Assembly: GCF_011303555.1 (NCBI RefSeq)
Contig: NZ_CP049868.1
Location: 6,076,001-6,140,000 of the forward strand
Reading direction: 5' to 3'
Length of the DNA: 64,000 nt
Source: Pedobacter sp. HDW13
GTDB lineage: Bacteria; Bacteroidota; Bacteroidia; Sphingobacteriales; Sphingobacteriaceae
Below the pieces are notes generated by a model. That model did not search any database, was not told the origin of the DNA, and worked only from the letters and a program-made list of their open reading frames with translations. Below, one piece after another: positions 1-9,406 of the stretch (the first letter of the stretch is position 1; each line of letters opens with the position of its first letter). A program made the position numbers and the translations under genes.

Positions 1-207
1 ATAGAGCACCTTTCACCTCAGGTAAAAAAAATCTACCTCCTGAGCCGGAACGACCACCATACACACGAAGAAATTTCGCAATTAATGGGTATCTCTAAAA
101 ATACCGTTAGCAACCACCTCAAAAAATCGCTGGGCATTATGCGCAGGTATTTTAAAACCTATTCTCCCGAAACGATATTATTACTTGCGCTGATTGTGTT
201 TTGTTAA
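1..207 (+). CDS. ECF RNA polymerase sigma factor, C-terminal part only (5' end outside window)
   Basis: The reading frame is open from base 1 to a TAA at 205-207 and encodes the last 68 residues of a sigma-70 family protein. It shows the region 4 helix-turn-helix: a 'LSP..KKIYLLSR' helix, then 'THEEISQLMGISKNTVSNHLKKSL', the -35 element recognition motif typical of FecI-like ECF factors in Bacteroidota. The C-terminus ends in a short hydrophobic stretch, also common in this group. A FecR gene and an STN-type TonB receptor follow on the same strand, so this is the sigma factor of the first cell-surface signalling module. Region 2 lies outside the window. Confidence 0.85.
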   Translation: MEHLSPQVKKIYLLSRNDHHTHEEISQLMGISKNTVSNHLKKSLGIMRRYFKTYSPETILLLALIVFC

Positions 208-297
208 TTGGTTCATTAGTTCATTTGCCATTGGTTCATTAGGCTAACCCATAGTTTAACCCGGTCCAAACTCATTACACACAACTTAAACACGATT

Positions 298-322
298 GTC
301 ACCCTGAACATAGTCGAAGGCC
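298..322. repeat. short interspersed palindromic repeat (GTCACCCTGA... type)
   Basis: A short intergenic motif starts GTCACCCTGA and ends in TCGAAGGCC. A related copy starts at 19339, with GTCACCCTGA followed by TTTCAGGGCC. This looks like a degenerate member of the short palindromic repeats scattered through Sphingobacteriaceae intergenic regions. The rest of 208-474 holds only AT-rich sequence and imperfect copies of TTGGTTCATTAG at its start. Confidence 0.4.
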
Positions 323-474
323 CGTTTGATAATTGTTTATTGCATATTGGTTATTATTTAAGTCCTCTTTCGAAAAAAATAAAAAAAAATCTTCTCCCCC
401 TATAGCCGTATCACTCCGCTCAAACATATATACTATAGCTCAGCACATTGGGCATTTAGTATACAGCATAAAAA

Positions 475-1503
475 GTGGAACAGAACGACAACATAAAGCT
501 TTTATTTAAACGCTACCTCGAAGGAAAAACCGATCAGCAGCAGGAAGACATCCTTATGCGCTATCTGGCCGATCCGGCAAACCAGGACAGTGAATTTCAT
601 GCCCAAATGGAAACAGCATGGAACCAGCAAAAAAGCAGCACAGATTATTCGCCAGAAGCCACACACGGACTAAGTCAAATCTGGAATAAAATAGAAAAAC
701 CAGTTGCCAAAACCCGAAAATTATACCCGGGCTTAAAATATGCCGCTGCCATCCTGATTATCGTATCGGCAGCCTTTGGTTGGTACAGATACAAACAACT
801 GCAAAGCCCGGCCGCCCAAACCATCGCCTTATTAAGTAAAACCACACAAAAAGGTGAAAAAGTAAAACTTGTTCTTCCTGATAGTTCCGTTGTTTACCTG
901 GGTGCAGGCAGTAAGCTTACCTGGCCTGCACACTTTGTAAAAGGTACGTTGCGCAATATCAAACTGGAAGGAGAAGCATTTTTTGAAGTAAAGCGCGATA
1001 CCACCAGCCCCTTTATTGTACATAGCGGGCAAATGCAAACCCAGGTGCTCGGCACATCGTTTAACATTTATGCCTACCCTAAAGATGGCACGTTTAGCGT
1101 AGCGGTGCGTACCGGAAAAGTTAAGGTTTCGGCGCTAAACCAGGGGAAATTAAAAGAACTCTCGCGTCTTACCCCTGGCATGATAATCAGTTATAACCTG
1201 AAAGAGCAGCACCATACCATTAGTACAGCACCAGTTGAAACGGTAAATGCATGGATTAAAAACACATTTGCCTACAAAAATGTAACACTGGCCACAATGC
1301 TTAAAAGTTTAGAAAGATATTACAATGTGCACTTCGACTTAAAAGACTCCAAACTGGCTTTTTGCACTTTTAACGCTACTTTTTCGAACAAAAGCATTAA
1401 CGACATTATGCAGCAGATCAGCATCATGAGCGGCAAACATTTACACTATAAAATAAACACCAATAACAAAACAATTACCGTATGGGGGGAGGGCTGCCAA
1501 TGA
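475..1503 (+). CDS. FecR-family anti-sigma factor
   Basis: A single-pass inner-membrane anti-sigma regulator of 342 residues. An N-terminal cytoplasmic part of about 85 residues would hold the sigma factor. One transmembrane helix lies at about residues 88-105 (hydrophobic run before WYRYKQ). A periplasmic FecR domain follows (QKGEKVKLVLPDSS, GEAFFEVKRD, VLGTSFNIYAYP), then a C-terminal DUF4974-like domain resembling a secretin/STN fold (about residues 258-340). The start is GTG at 475; there is no better upstream ATG in frame. It sits between the sigma factor (stop at 207) and the TonB receptor (start at 1639), the usual order of FecI/FecR/FecA-like signalling in Bacteroidota. The ligand is unknown. 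Confidence 0.9.
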   Translation: MEQNDNIKLLFKRYLEGKTDQQQEDILMRYLADPANQDSEFHAQMETAWNQQKSSTDYSPEATHGLSQIWNKIEKPVAKTRKLYPGLKYAAAILIIVSAAFGWYRYKQLQSPAAQTIALLSKTTQKGEKVKLVLPDSSVVYLGAGSKLTWPAHFVKGTLRNIKLEGEAFFEVKRDTTSPFIVHSGQMQTQVLGTSFNIYAYPKDGTFSVAVRTGKVKVSALNQGKLKELSRLTPGMIISYNLKEQHHTISTAPVETVNAWIKNTFAYKNVTLATMLKSLERYYNVHFDLKDSKLAFCTFNATFSNKSINDIMQQISIMSGKHLHYKINTNNKTITVWGEGCQ

Positions 1504-1638
1504 TAGGTTAGCTACAATTATAGCGCAATAAGAAGCGCAACACTACCAGAAATACCTATGAAAAACAATTACTGCTAAACATGAACAAGAGCCAGACTGC
1601 GCTAACAGTCCGGCCCTTAAAACAAAAGTTTTTAACAC

Positions 1639-4600
1639 GTGAACATTAAAAAATCTCTTGAACCCATGAAATTAGGGTTTTATGCCTACATAAAAGAATA
1701 TATTCTCAATTTTGATTGCAGATTTGCAGCCACTACCCTGTTAATGTGCCTGTTGCTGTTTAAACAAGGAACAACCTATGGCTCAATACAAACACCTGCC
1801 AAACCAGGTTTAAACCTGAGCATTAGTAACCTGAATATTCCTGCAGCACTGGCCCTATTAGAAAAAAAAGCAGGCTGTTCTATCAATTACAACCGATCGA
1901 TTTTTACCGAAAAGGAAAAGATTAACCTCGAGGTAAAAAACATGCAGGTAAATGAAGTATTGAAAAAAATACTTGCGGGTACCCGGGTAACTTTCAAATT
2001 TGCCGATGCCAACACCATTTTGCTTTATAAAATGGCCGATCCGGTAAAACCCGGAAGGATATCGGGAAAAGTTTTTGATGAAAAAGGCGAAACACTGCCA
2101 GGTGCATCGATTAAAATTATCGAAACAGGAAAAGCTACACAAACCGCCAGCGATGGCAGCTTTACCCTGATTACCGAACCAGGAAAGTATACGGTCGAAA
2201 TCAGTTACATTTCTTATGCTACACAGCGCGTTAGCGAGGTAGAAGTAAAAGCTGATAAAAGTACACCGCTAAACATTGCCCTGAAACCCGATGCCAAAGG
2301 CTTGCAGGATGTGATTGTAACCGCCAGCTACAAAAAAGCTTCAGTTGAAGGTTTGCTGACCCGGCAAAAAAATGCATCAGAGATTAGCAACGGGATCAGC
2401 GCCGAGCAGATTGCCCGAACGCCTGATAAAAACATTGGCGAAAGTTTAAAACGAATTAGCGGGGTTAGTACGGTCGACAATAAATTTGTCATTGTTAGGG
2501 GAATTGGCGAGCGCTATAACGCCGCACAGCTTGATGGGGTATTGCTACCCAGTACAGAAGCACAAACACGTAATTTTTCTTTCGATCTGATTCCTTCAAA
2601 TCTGGTTGATAACGTAGTGGTAAGCAAAACCATTACTGCAGACATGAATACCAGTTTTGGAGGGGGTTTGGTGCAAATTAATACAAAAGATATACCTACC
2701 GAGAATTTTATGAGTTTTACCGCTGGCACTTCTTATAACGACCAGAGTACCGGAAAAGATTTTTTAAGCCATAAACGAGGTAAATATGACTACTTCGGTT
2801 TCGACGACGGCAGAAGAAACTTTCCTGAAGATTTAGTACACACTGATAGAGGAACAGTTCCAAATATTGGATTATCGACTGCAGAATACCAGAAAAAACT
2901 CGACGATCAGAGCAAGAAATTCACTAACGACAATTTTAGCATCTATAAATACAAAACGGCCCCATCACAAAACTACCAATTTACCATTGGTCGCTTAATT
3001 AGTCTTGATACCGTCAGGAAAAACAGACTTGGTTTTACCGGCTCGTTAACCTATAGAAATACCCAGAATATTAATCAGTTTGATAATGTACGCAGGAGTG
3101 ATTGGTACTACGACTACAACAATTATGGCAGTAAATATAGTTTTAACACTACAATTGGTGCCTTATTTAACATTGGCTTACAATTGGGGCAAAACCGCTT
3201 TAGCTTACGCAACACCTTTACCCACCTGTATAACAACGAGTTGGTAAGAATAACTGGATATGATGATGCAAACGGCACTTCAGACATCACAGCAGGCATG
3301 CCACCAAACCGTATACAGGAAGTAGACGATCCTACCTTTACAGGTCTTCTACAAAATAAATTAAGCGGGCAACACCAGTTAAACAAAATAAAGCTAGAGT
3401 GGAACGCAGCCCGCACCACTATAGACAGGAAAGAAAAAGATATCGGTATTGCCACCAGCACACCACATAAAATAGGTAATGAATATCTGTATTTTTACTA
3501 TACTTCTCCCTTAATTCAAGGCAATATCCTACCCACTTCGCGTCATTTTTACAGCAACAGCGAACACCATTACTCCTGGAGTGTAGATGCCAGTGCACCA
3601 TTTACTGTTGCAGGTATAAGGAATACAGTAAAAACCGGCTATTTTGGCGTTAACAAAAAAGGTAAGTTCGATTGGCAGATTGCCGCCCTGGTAAACAGCC
3701 CGGCATTGGCCGATAGCTTAAGGTATATCCCGATAAGCGAAATGGCTAATCCTGCAAACTTTGGCATAAACGGGTACAATTACGCCATCAACGCTTATTA
3801 CCTCAATGGTTATGAAGGAACCAGCAATACCCATGCAGCCTATATCCTGTTCGACAATCGCTTTACCGAAAAAATCCGTTTGGTTTGGGGCCTCAGAACA
3901 GAGTATTATAAATATACCGAAATACGCAATGATATCAATATCAATGGTAAAAGTGAATTTAAGCTTCCGATCGAAAAAACCTGGCAATGGTTACCATCTG
4001 CTAACCTAACTTACAGTCCCACAGAAGACATTAATCTAAGGGCTGCTGCCTCAAGTACCGTTATCCGCCCCGAACTAATGGATAATAGTCAGTTTTTTAG
4101 ATTCGACCCTAATCTTGGTGCCTTGTTTGGTAACCAGGGTTTAAGTAGTACCCGTATCAACAATTATGATATTAAAGCAGAATGGTTCCCAGGCCTGGGC
4201 GAGATCATTTCGGCAGGTGCATACTACAAACGTTTCGATAAACCAACCGAACTTACTTTTATACTGGTTAACGGCAATATCAATTACTACATCAAAAATG
4301 CCGATGAAGCCAGCGTATACGGCGTAGAATTCGAATTAAGAAAAAGTCTCGCTTTTGTAGCTGAAAACCAACTGTTAAAAAACATTACGGTATATGGTAA
4401 CCTTACCTTGCAAAAATCGAGCGTAGTGGGCACATACAATCTTCGTAACCCGGATCCGAAACTTCCTGATATTTTAGCCCCAATAAAACAAAAAAGACCC
4501 ATGTACGGCCAGTCGCCCTATTTGATCAACCTTGGCTTGCAGTACACAGGAGAAGATTTCGGGTTCAACATTGTGTATAATAAATCCGGTTACAAAACCT

Positions 4601-4917
4601 ATATCGTGAGTTCGCTTTTTAATCAGATAGAATATGAACAACCACGTGCACAGATCGATTTACAACTTAGTTATAAATTTCTAAAGAAAAAATTTGAGGT
4701 CAAGGTAAATGTAGGAAATCTGCTAAACAAAGCATCAACATTTTATGTAAACACGGCAAGCTACGAAGTGAATCCGGATCGTAATGTGGCCGATTTAAGT
4801 GATACAGGTTTACGCTTGAAACCAGGTTTTAGCGACAAATACGACGAAGGTGATCAACTCAGACTCAGACAAAAATTCGGTCGTACTTATAGCTCTTCTA
4901 TTACATATAATTTTTAA
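1639..4917 (+). CDS. TonB-dependent receptor with STN signalling domain (no SusD partner)
   Basis: An outer-membrane active transporter of 1092 residues. From the N-terminus it has a signal-anchor region (hydrophobic at about 28-43), an STN domain (about 57-131) that contacts FecR, a carboxypeptidase-regulatory-like beta-sandwich (about 138-218, GRISGKVFDEKG), a plug domain (GESLKRISGVS, VIVRGIGERYNAAQLDG) and a beta-barrel ending in ...SSSITYNF with a C-terminal Phe. The predicted start is GTG at 1639; ATG at 1666 is an alternative that keeps the hydrophobic segment. No SusD gene follows. Instead there are three lipoprotein genes, suggesting that these rather than SusD are its surface partners. 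The 'RGIGERYNAAQLDG' plug wording differs from the SusC plugs elsewhere in the window. The substrate is unknown; with phosphatases nearby, phosphate esters are one possibility. Confidence 0.88.
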   Translation: MNIKKSLEPMKLGFYAYIKEYILNFDCRFAATTLLMCLLLFKQGTTYGSIQTPAKPGLNLSISNLNIPAALALLEKKAGCSINYNRSIFTEKEKINLEVKNMQVNEVLKKILAGTRVTFKFADANTILLYKMADPVKPGRISGKVFDEKGETLPGASIKIIETGKATQTASDGSFTLITEPGKYTVEISYISYATQRVSEVEVKADKSTPLNIALKPDAKGLQDVIVTASYKKASVEGLLTRQKNASEISNGISAEQIARTPDKNIGESLKRISGVSTVDNKFVIVRGIGERYNAAQLDGVLLPSTEAQTRNFSFDLIPSNLVDNVVVSKTITADMNTSFGGGLVQINTKDIPTENFMSFTAGTSYNDQSTGKDFLSHKRGKYDYFGFDDGRRNFPEDLVHTDRGTVPNIGLSTAEYQKKLDDQSKKFTNDNFSIYKYKTAPSQNYQFTIGRLISLDTVRKNRLGFTGSLTYRNTQNINQFDNVRRSDWYYDYNNYGSKYSFNTTIGALFNIGLQLGQNRFSLRNTFTHLYNNELVRITGYDDANGTSDITAGMPPNRIQEVDDPTFTGLLQNKLSGQHQLNKIKLEWNAARTTIDRKEKDIGIATSTPHKIGNEYLYFYYTSPLIQGNILPTSRHFYSNSEHHYSWSVDASAPFTVAGIRNTVKTGYFGVNKKGKFDWQIAALVNSPALADSLRYIPISEMANPANFGINGYNYAINAYYLNGYEGTSNTHAAYILFDNRFTEKIRLVWGLRTEYYKYTEIRNDININGKSEFKLPIEKTWQWLPSANLTYSPTEDINLRAAASSTVIRPELMDNSQFFRFDPNLGALFGNQGLSSTRINNYDIKAEWFPGLGEIISAGAYYKRFDKPTELTFILVNGNINYYIKNADEASVYGVEFELRKSLAFVAENQLLKNITVYGNLTLQKSSVVGTYNLRNPDPKLPDILAPIKQKRPMYGQSPYLINLGLQYTGEDFGFNIVYNKSGYKTYIVSSLFNQIEYEQPRAQIDLQLSYKFLKKKFEVKVNVGNLLNKASTFYVNTASYEVNPDRNVADLSDTGLRLKPGFSDKYDEGDQLRLRQKFGRTYSSSITYNF

Positions 4918-5000
4918 AGCAACATCATAAAAAAAATGATAAGTATCGTTACACCATTTAGCAAGAAAGGAGGAATATCGTTTCCTGTCTAGCCATAAAA

Positions 5001-5031
5001 AAACGAAAGGTTGTATCAGAACCCTTCGTTT
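5001..5031 (+). terminator. stem-loop downstream of the TonB receptor
   Basis: An inverted repeat, AAACGAAAGGTT (5001-5012) with AACCCTTCGTTT (5020-5031), has a 7-base loop and one mismatch. It lies 84 bases after the receptor stop, and there is no long T run after it. The rest of the 381-base gap 4918-5298 is AT-rich leader sequence with no gene. Confidence 0.45.
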
Positions 5032-5298
5032 AAACCGATCATTTCTCTTAGAACGGCAGATCAGGACAAAGCCCAAATATTTTAAAAACCTAAGTTAAAA
5101 ACCAAGGGATTTTAACGGCAATGCTTAGTTAAATCGATAAGAAACACTAAGATAAAAAAAATCACCCCATTTAGGCATAAAATGTATTTTATTTCAAAAA
5201 AACATAAAAATTAAAATAGAACTGCCTTAATGATTTAAAAAAATCAACCTAGAAAACATGGATATGAAATAATATCCTATGAAAAACAAAAAACGAAA

Positions 5299-6600
5299 AT
5301 GAAAAATTTCAAAAGTTTAATCGGTCTTTTATCAATTGTTGCTGTTTCATTTACAGCTTGTAAAAAAAACGAAGGTGGTAATGATTCATTTGCTAACCGC
5401 AGCACTTCGGCAGCAGATTATTCACAATCATCGTTGCCAGTAGTGGCTGTTAGCGGAGACATTACCAGCTCTGTTACCTGGACAGCAGGAAACGTTTACG
5501 AATTAAGCGGTGTAGTAACGGTTAGAAACGGTGCAACCTTAACTATCCAGGCAGGTACTTACATCAAAGCATCTGTTAATACTGCTGGTGTACAAAACGG
5601 TGTTTTGGTTATCGCAAAAGATGGTACAATCAATGCTGTGGGTACAGCTGAAAATCCGATTGTATTTACAAGCCGTCGTTTATTAGATGGTGATGCAAGC
5701 ACATTAGGCATCCCTGGCGATTTTGGTGGTGTAATTATTTTAGGTAATGCAAAAATCAATGTTGGCGATAAGCTGATTGAAGGTTTAGCTAACGAAGATA
5801 AATACCATTACGGTGGTAACAATGACGAAGATAGCCGCGGTACTTTCCAATATGTTCGTATTGAATACGCTGGTTTCCAATTGGCACCAAACGTAGAAGT
5901 TAACGGTTTAACTTTAGGTGGTGTAGGTCGCGGTACTACTATCGATCACGTACAGGTTTCTTACGGTTTAGATGATGGATTCGAATTTTTTGGTGGTACA
6001 GTTAGCCCAAATAACCTAATTGCTTTAGCTTCTGATGATGATCAGTTTGATTTTGACAACGGTTTTACCGGATCATTAACTGATGCAGTTGCCATTGCGG
6101 ATAAAAATTCTACACACAGCACAAGCGGCGGTAGCAGCGATTCGAACGGTATCGAATCGGATAATAATGCACCTGCTGAAGACGGTACTTTTAGCTTATT
6201 ACCTAAAACGCATCCAATTTTACAGAATGTAAGCGTTTTCGGAACCGAAAACACCAGCGGCATAGCAGGTTTAGGTTACCGCAATGGTATCCGTGAACGT
6301 AGAGGTTCGGAAATTTCTTTGATTGATGTAATTGTTTCTGGTTACCCAAGAGGTATCGTTTTCGATACTGATGCAAACGCAAGTCTTTCCGATATCACAA
6401 ATACATCTGTTCACGGTTTCACCAGCTCAATTACAGCAGCAGTTGGTGCTTATGTTGATGGTGGTGGTAACACTTTGGTAGTTAACGGAACTAACGCAAG
6501 TTATTTTGGTGTAAGCCAGCCATGGTACAACACACCAGGTACTCCGGCCACAGTTACTTTACCAGGCTGGGCTGCCGGTTGGTCGAAACTTGTTTATTAA
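5299..6600 (+). CDS. beta-helix-like surface lipoprotein, copy 1
   Basis: A 433-residue lipoprotein. A type II signal peptide ends in the lipobox SFTAC at residue 20, followed by KKNEG. The mature part begins with an upstream segment (VVAVSGDITSSVTW) and continues as a repetitive beta-rich protein with hits of the right-handed parallel beta-helix kind: VTVRNGATLTIQAGTYIKA, GVLVIAKDGTINAVGT, NPIVFTS, FQYVRIEYAGF, TTIDHVQVSYG, DDGFEFFGGTV. I see no catalytic signature of a lyase. The protein at 7946-9283 is a close paralogue over its whole length, differing by a 12-residue longer C-terminus. Because the gene follows an STN TonB receptor that lacks SusD, I infer a ligand-binding or processing partner on the cell surface. 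The function is not established. Confidence 0.8.
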   Translation: MKNFKSLIGLLSIVAVSFTACKKNEGGNDSFANRSTSAADYSQSSLPVVAVSGDITSSVTWTAGNVYELSGVVTVRNGATLTIQAGTYIKASVNTAGVQNGVLVIAKDGTINAVGTAENPIVFTSRRLLDGDASTLGIPGDFGGVIILGNAKINVGDKLIEGLANEDKYHYGGNNDEDSRGTFQYVRIEYAGFQLAPNVEVNGLTLGGVGRGTTIDHVQVSYGLDDGFEFFGGTVSPNNLIALASDDDQFDFDNGFTGSLTDAVAIADKNSTHSTSGGSSDSNGIESDNNAPAEDGTFSLLPKTHPILQNVSVFGTENTSGIAGLGYRNGIRERRGSEISLIDVIVSGYPRGIVFDTDANASLSDITNTSVHGFTSSITAAVGAYVDGGGNTLVVNGTNASYFGVSQPWYNTPGTPATVTLPGWAAGWSKLVY

Positions 6601-6610
6601 TTTTCTCTCT

Positions 6611-6677
6611 TAATCAAAGAGGCTGTACCCGCAAGGGTATAGTCTCTTGATTATAAAAACAGGATAAACCTGTTTTT
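6611..6677 (+). terminator. two consecutive stem-loops between lipoprotein genes
   Basis: The first hairpin is at 6611-6653 (AATCAAAGAGGCTGTACCC pairing imperfectly with GGGTATAGTCTCTTGATT around a GCAA loop). The second is at 6655-6677 (AAAAACAGG/CCTGTTTTT, 5-base loop) and ends in a T run, as an intrinsic terminator does. The next gene starts only about 20 bases later, so this may attenuate rather than stop transcription. Confidence 0.6.
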
Positions 6678-6697
6678 AAATGCTAATTACCCTCAAC

Positions 6698-7786
6698 ATG
6701 AAACTAAAAATTTTTACCCTTTTCTTTTTTTCTGCAGTTATTGCCTTAAGTTTTTCTTGCCGCAAAGCAGAACTTCTTCAGCCAGAACCACCAAAAATTA
6801 TCCAGTTAAGCATTACCGGAAGCACTACTGTTGATCTGGAATACCTGTATAAAGACAGTGTTGTAGGCGATACAAAGGCAGGCACCGGTGGCATTAACCT
6901 TAAAACTTTACTTTCAGTAAAAGATCAAAATGCGGTCTTAATGGTTAGAAAAAAGGGCGCAACTGAAATATTACTCAGCAAAGCTATAACTGCAGTTCCG
7001 TTCGATCAGAACATTAGTATTTTTTACGATGGCACTAAAATATATAATAATTCCGTTACGTTAGAAATTAAAGGCTTCGCGCTATCTGGCGAGCTCGAAT
7101 TTTTAGTGGATGGAAATGTGTTTGCTTCTGGTACCGGTAAGATAAACAACGTATCGCCTATCCTGATTGATAAAGGTACTACGCGCGAAATCACTGTACG
7201 CAAAAAGGGTGAAACAGCTGTTCTTTTGACCAAGACAATCGAATCGGCTATTCCACGCCAGAACATCAATTTCTTCTTTGATGGAATCAAAATAGCAGAT
7301 AATGTAAAGCTCGATCCGCCAGTAAATACAGCCAATATGATGGTTAAGGCTAAATTTGAAACTACATTTCCTGTACAATTTAAAAATGTTGATGTAGATC
7401 TTGTTTTTTACACCAGACTTAAACCACTGTCAACTGCAGCATATGCTACTGCCGGGACAAAAGTAATGCCCGAACTTAGAGTTAGTTTGCTTAAAGATGG
7501 ATCTTTTAGCCAGATAGAACTTCCACCACTACCCAATGCCGATTATATTTACAGTTTTGATATTGTTGAAAAAGGTACCAATACTGTCCCCTACACTACA
7601 ACCAGTGCCCCTTTTGTATTGGCTACCTTCCCGTTTAAACCAAACGATGGCCGTTATGGTGAAATTATTTTTGATGCGGGTAAGTCGAAATTATTTGTGA
7701 TAAATGATTCTAAAAATGTTTTGGCGAGTACAAGAAGCACTTATTTTTCAGGTAAAATAACCGACTTATCACAATATTTTCAATAA
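6698..7786 (+). CDS. lipoprotein with internal duplication, function unknown
   Basis: I prefer ATG at 6698 over the in-frame ATG at 6680 because it places a compact lipoprotein signal (MKLKIFTLFFF... LSFSC) directly at the N-terminus; the product is about 362 residues. It contains two related segments of roughly 90 residues: '...VLMVRKKGATEILLSKAI...QNISIFYDGTKIYNN' and '...EITVRKKGETAVLLTKTI...QNINFFFDGIKIADN'. These suggest tandem beta-sandwich domains. A different C-terminal domain follows (about 220-362). The gene lies between the two beta-helix lipoprotein paralogues on the same strand and probably belongs to the same surface complex. I do not recognise a family. Confidence 0.7.
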   Translation: MKLKIFTLFFFSAVIALSFSCRKAELLQPEPPKIIQLSITGSTTVDLEYLYKDSVVGDTKAGTGGINLKTLLSVKDQNAVLMVRKKGATEILLSKAITAVPFDQNISIFYDGTKIYNNSVTLEIKGFALSGELEFLVDGNVFASGTGKINNVSPILIDKGTTREITVRKKGETAVLLTKTIESAIPRQNINFFFDGIKIADNVKLDPPVNTANMMVKAKFETTFPVQFKNVDVDLVFYTRLKPLSTAAYATAGTKVMPELRVSLLKDGSFSQIELPPLPNADYIYSFDIVEKGTNTVPYTTTSAPFVLATFPFKPNDGRYGEIIFDAGKSKLFVINDSKNVLASTRSTYFSGKITDLSQYFQ

Positions 7787-7830
7787 AGAAATCAAAGGTG
7801 TTATCACCATTTATTATATCAAAATCAAGC

Positions 7831-7858
7831 AAAAAGGCAGGAAATTCCTGCCTTTTTA
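7831..7858 (+). terminator. intrinsic terminator after the duplicated-domain lipoprotein
   Basis: A perfect 12-bp stem, AAAAAGGCAGGA/TCCTGCCTTTTT, with a 4-base loop and ending in a T run. It is 44 bases downstream of the stop codon. Confidence 0.85.
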
Positions 7859-7945
7859 TTACCAAAAAGCCTGATTATGTTCTTTTATCTGCTATAGTAT
7901 TCAAACACACCAGAGCTCCTCTCACTAGCAAAAAAATTTAAACCT

Positions 7946-9283
7946 ATGAAAAACGTTAAAAATTTAATCAGTCTATTATCCATTGTAGCGGTTTCTTTTA
8001 CTGCCTGCAAAAAAAATGAACCTAATTCTGCAGCATTTAATAAGCGTAGCACTTCGGCTGCTGATTATTTTCCGCAATCAACTTACCCTGTGGTAGCAAT
8101 AAGTGGCGATATTATCAGTAATACGACCTGGACAGCAGGAAATGTTTACGAATTAAACGGCGTAGTAACCGTAAGAAACGGAGCCACCTTAACTATCGAG
8201 CCAGGTACTTATATTAAAGCATCGGTTAATACAATAGGCGTACAAAATGGGATATTGGTTATAGCAAAAGATGGTAAGATTAATGCTGTTGGTACCGCTA
8301 CTGATCCTATTGTATTTACCAGCAGTTATTTGCTGGATACTAACCCCGCTACGGCAGGTACACCCGGCGATTTTGGTGGTGTTGCCATTTTAGGTAATGC
8401 ACCGATAAACACTGGCACAAAAGCCCTTGATGGTTTGCCAAACCTACCCCAGTTTTATTATGGTGGTACGAATGCTACAGATAATAGTGGTACCTTCCAA
8501 TACGTGCGTATTGAATATGCGGGTTTTACTTTAGCTCCAAATCAGGAAATTAACGGCTTAACCCTTGGGGCTGTTGGCAGTGGTACTACCATCGATCATG
8601 TACAGGTTTCTTATGGCTTTAACGATGCATTCGATTTTTTTGGTGGTACAGTTAATGCGAATAATTTAGTGGCTCTGGCTTCTTTTGATGATCAGTTCGA
8701 TTTTAACAACGGTTATAATGGAACAATACAGTACGCCATTGCGGTTGCAGACAAAAATACACTGCACAGCATTAGTGGAGGCAACAGTGATTCGAATGGT
8801 ATCGAATCGGATAACAATACACCTGCAGAGGATCCTACTTTTAGCCTATTACCTAAAACACATCCAACCTTAATTAACTTAAGCATTTTTGGAACAGAAA
8901 ACACCAGCGCTATTCTGGGTTTAGGTTACCGTTTTGGTATACGTGAGCGTAGGGGCTCGGAAATAGATTTATACAATACAATAGTAAGCGGCTACCCCAG
9001 AGGCATTGTTTTTGATGCAGATGCTTCCGCAAGTCCTTCAACCATTACCAACACTGCTGTTCATGGTTTTGTTAGCTCAATAACGGTATCGGTGGGTGCT
9101 TATACCGGCGGGTTTAACACGCTGGTCGTTAATGCGAGCAACGCCAGTACATTTGGTGTTATCCAACCCTGGTATAATACACCTGGTTCTGCTTTAACAC
9201 TTGATTTTACGGGAGGAAGTAATGGTGCAATTCCTACGGGTACCGCGAACTGGACAAGCGGCTGGACCAAATTTGTATTCTAA
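7946..9283 (+). CDS. beta-helix-like surface lipoprotein, copy 2 (paralogue of 5299-6600)
   Basis: A 445-residue lipoprotein nearly collinear with the product of 5299-6600. It has the same signal peptide and lipobox (LLSIVAVSFTACKKN), the same 'RSTSAADY' segment after the lipid anchor, and the same beta-helix rungs (VTVRNGATLTIEPGTYIKA, FQYVRIEYAGF, TTIDHVQVSYG, GIRERRGSEI). Differences cluster in loops and at the C-terminus, where a short insertion (LDFTGGSNGAIPTGT) precedes the conserved W-x-x-G-W-x-K end. This is the pattern of a tandem gene duplication with divergence of binding loops. A terminator on each side isolates the gene, so its expression may be independent of copy 1. Confidence 0.8.
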   Translation: MKNVKNLISLLSIVAVSFTACKKNEPNSAAFNKRSTSAADYFPQSTYPVVAISGDIISNTTWTAGNVYELNGVVTVRNGATLTIEPGTYIKASVNTIGVQNGILVIAKDGKINAVGTATDPIVFTSSYLLDTNPATAGTPGDFGGVAILGNAPINTGTKALDGLPNLPQFYYGGTNATDNSGTFQYVRIEYAGFTLAPNQEINGLTLGAVGSGTTIDHVQVSYGFNDAFDFFGGTVNANNLVALASFDDQFDFNNGYNGTIQYAIAVADKNTLHSISGGNSDSNGIESDNNTPAEDPTFSLLPKTHPTLINLSIFGTENTSAILGLGYRFGIRERRGSEIDLYNTIVSGYPRGIVFDADASASPSTITNTAVHGFVSSITVSVGAYTGGFNTLVVNASNASTFGVIQPWYNTPGSALTLDFTGGSNGAIPTGTANWTSGWTKFVF

Positions 9284-9327
9284 TCTTTCAGCTTTCTTAA
9301 TGATTACTTTCATATAGGTTTATTGTA

Positions 9328-9365
9328 AAAGCAGAAAGGCAGGAGGATTCCTGCCTTTTGCTTTA
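9328..9365. terminator. bidirectional terminator between convergent genes
   Basis: AAAGCAGAAAGGCAGGA pairs with TCCTGCCTTTTGCTTT, with one bulge and a short loop. It lies between the end of the plus-strand lipoprotein (9283) and the end of the minus-strand phosphoesterase (9407), and has A/T runs on both sides, so it can serve both. Confidence 0.8.
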
Positions 9366-9406
9366 TTTTCAGTTTCAAACCCCTGACTCGCGACTTCAGA
9401 CGCTAA

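Noticed and set aside
1639..4917. Siderophore or heme receptor function for the SusD-less TonB receptor
   Set aside because: No heme- or siderophore-related gene or motif is present nearby; the neighbouring lipoproteins and phosphatases do not support iron.
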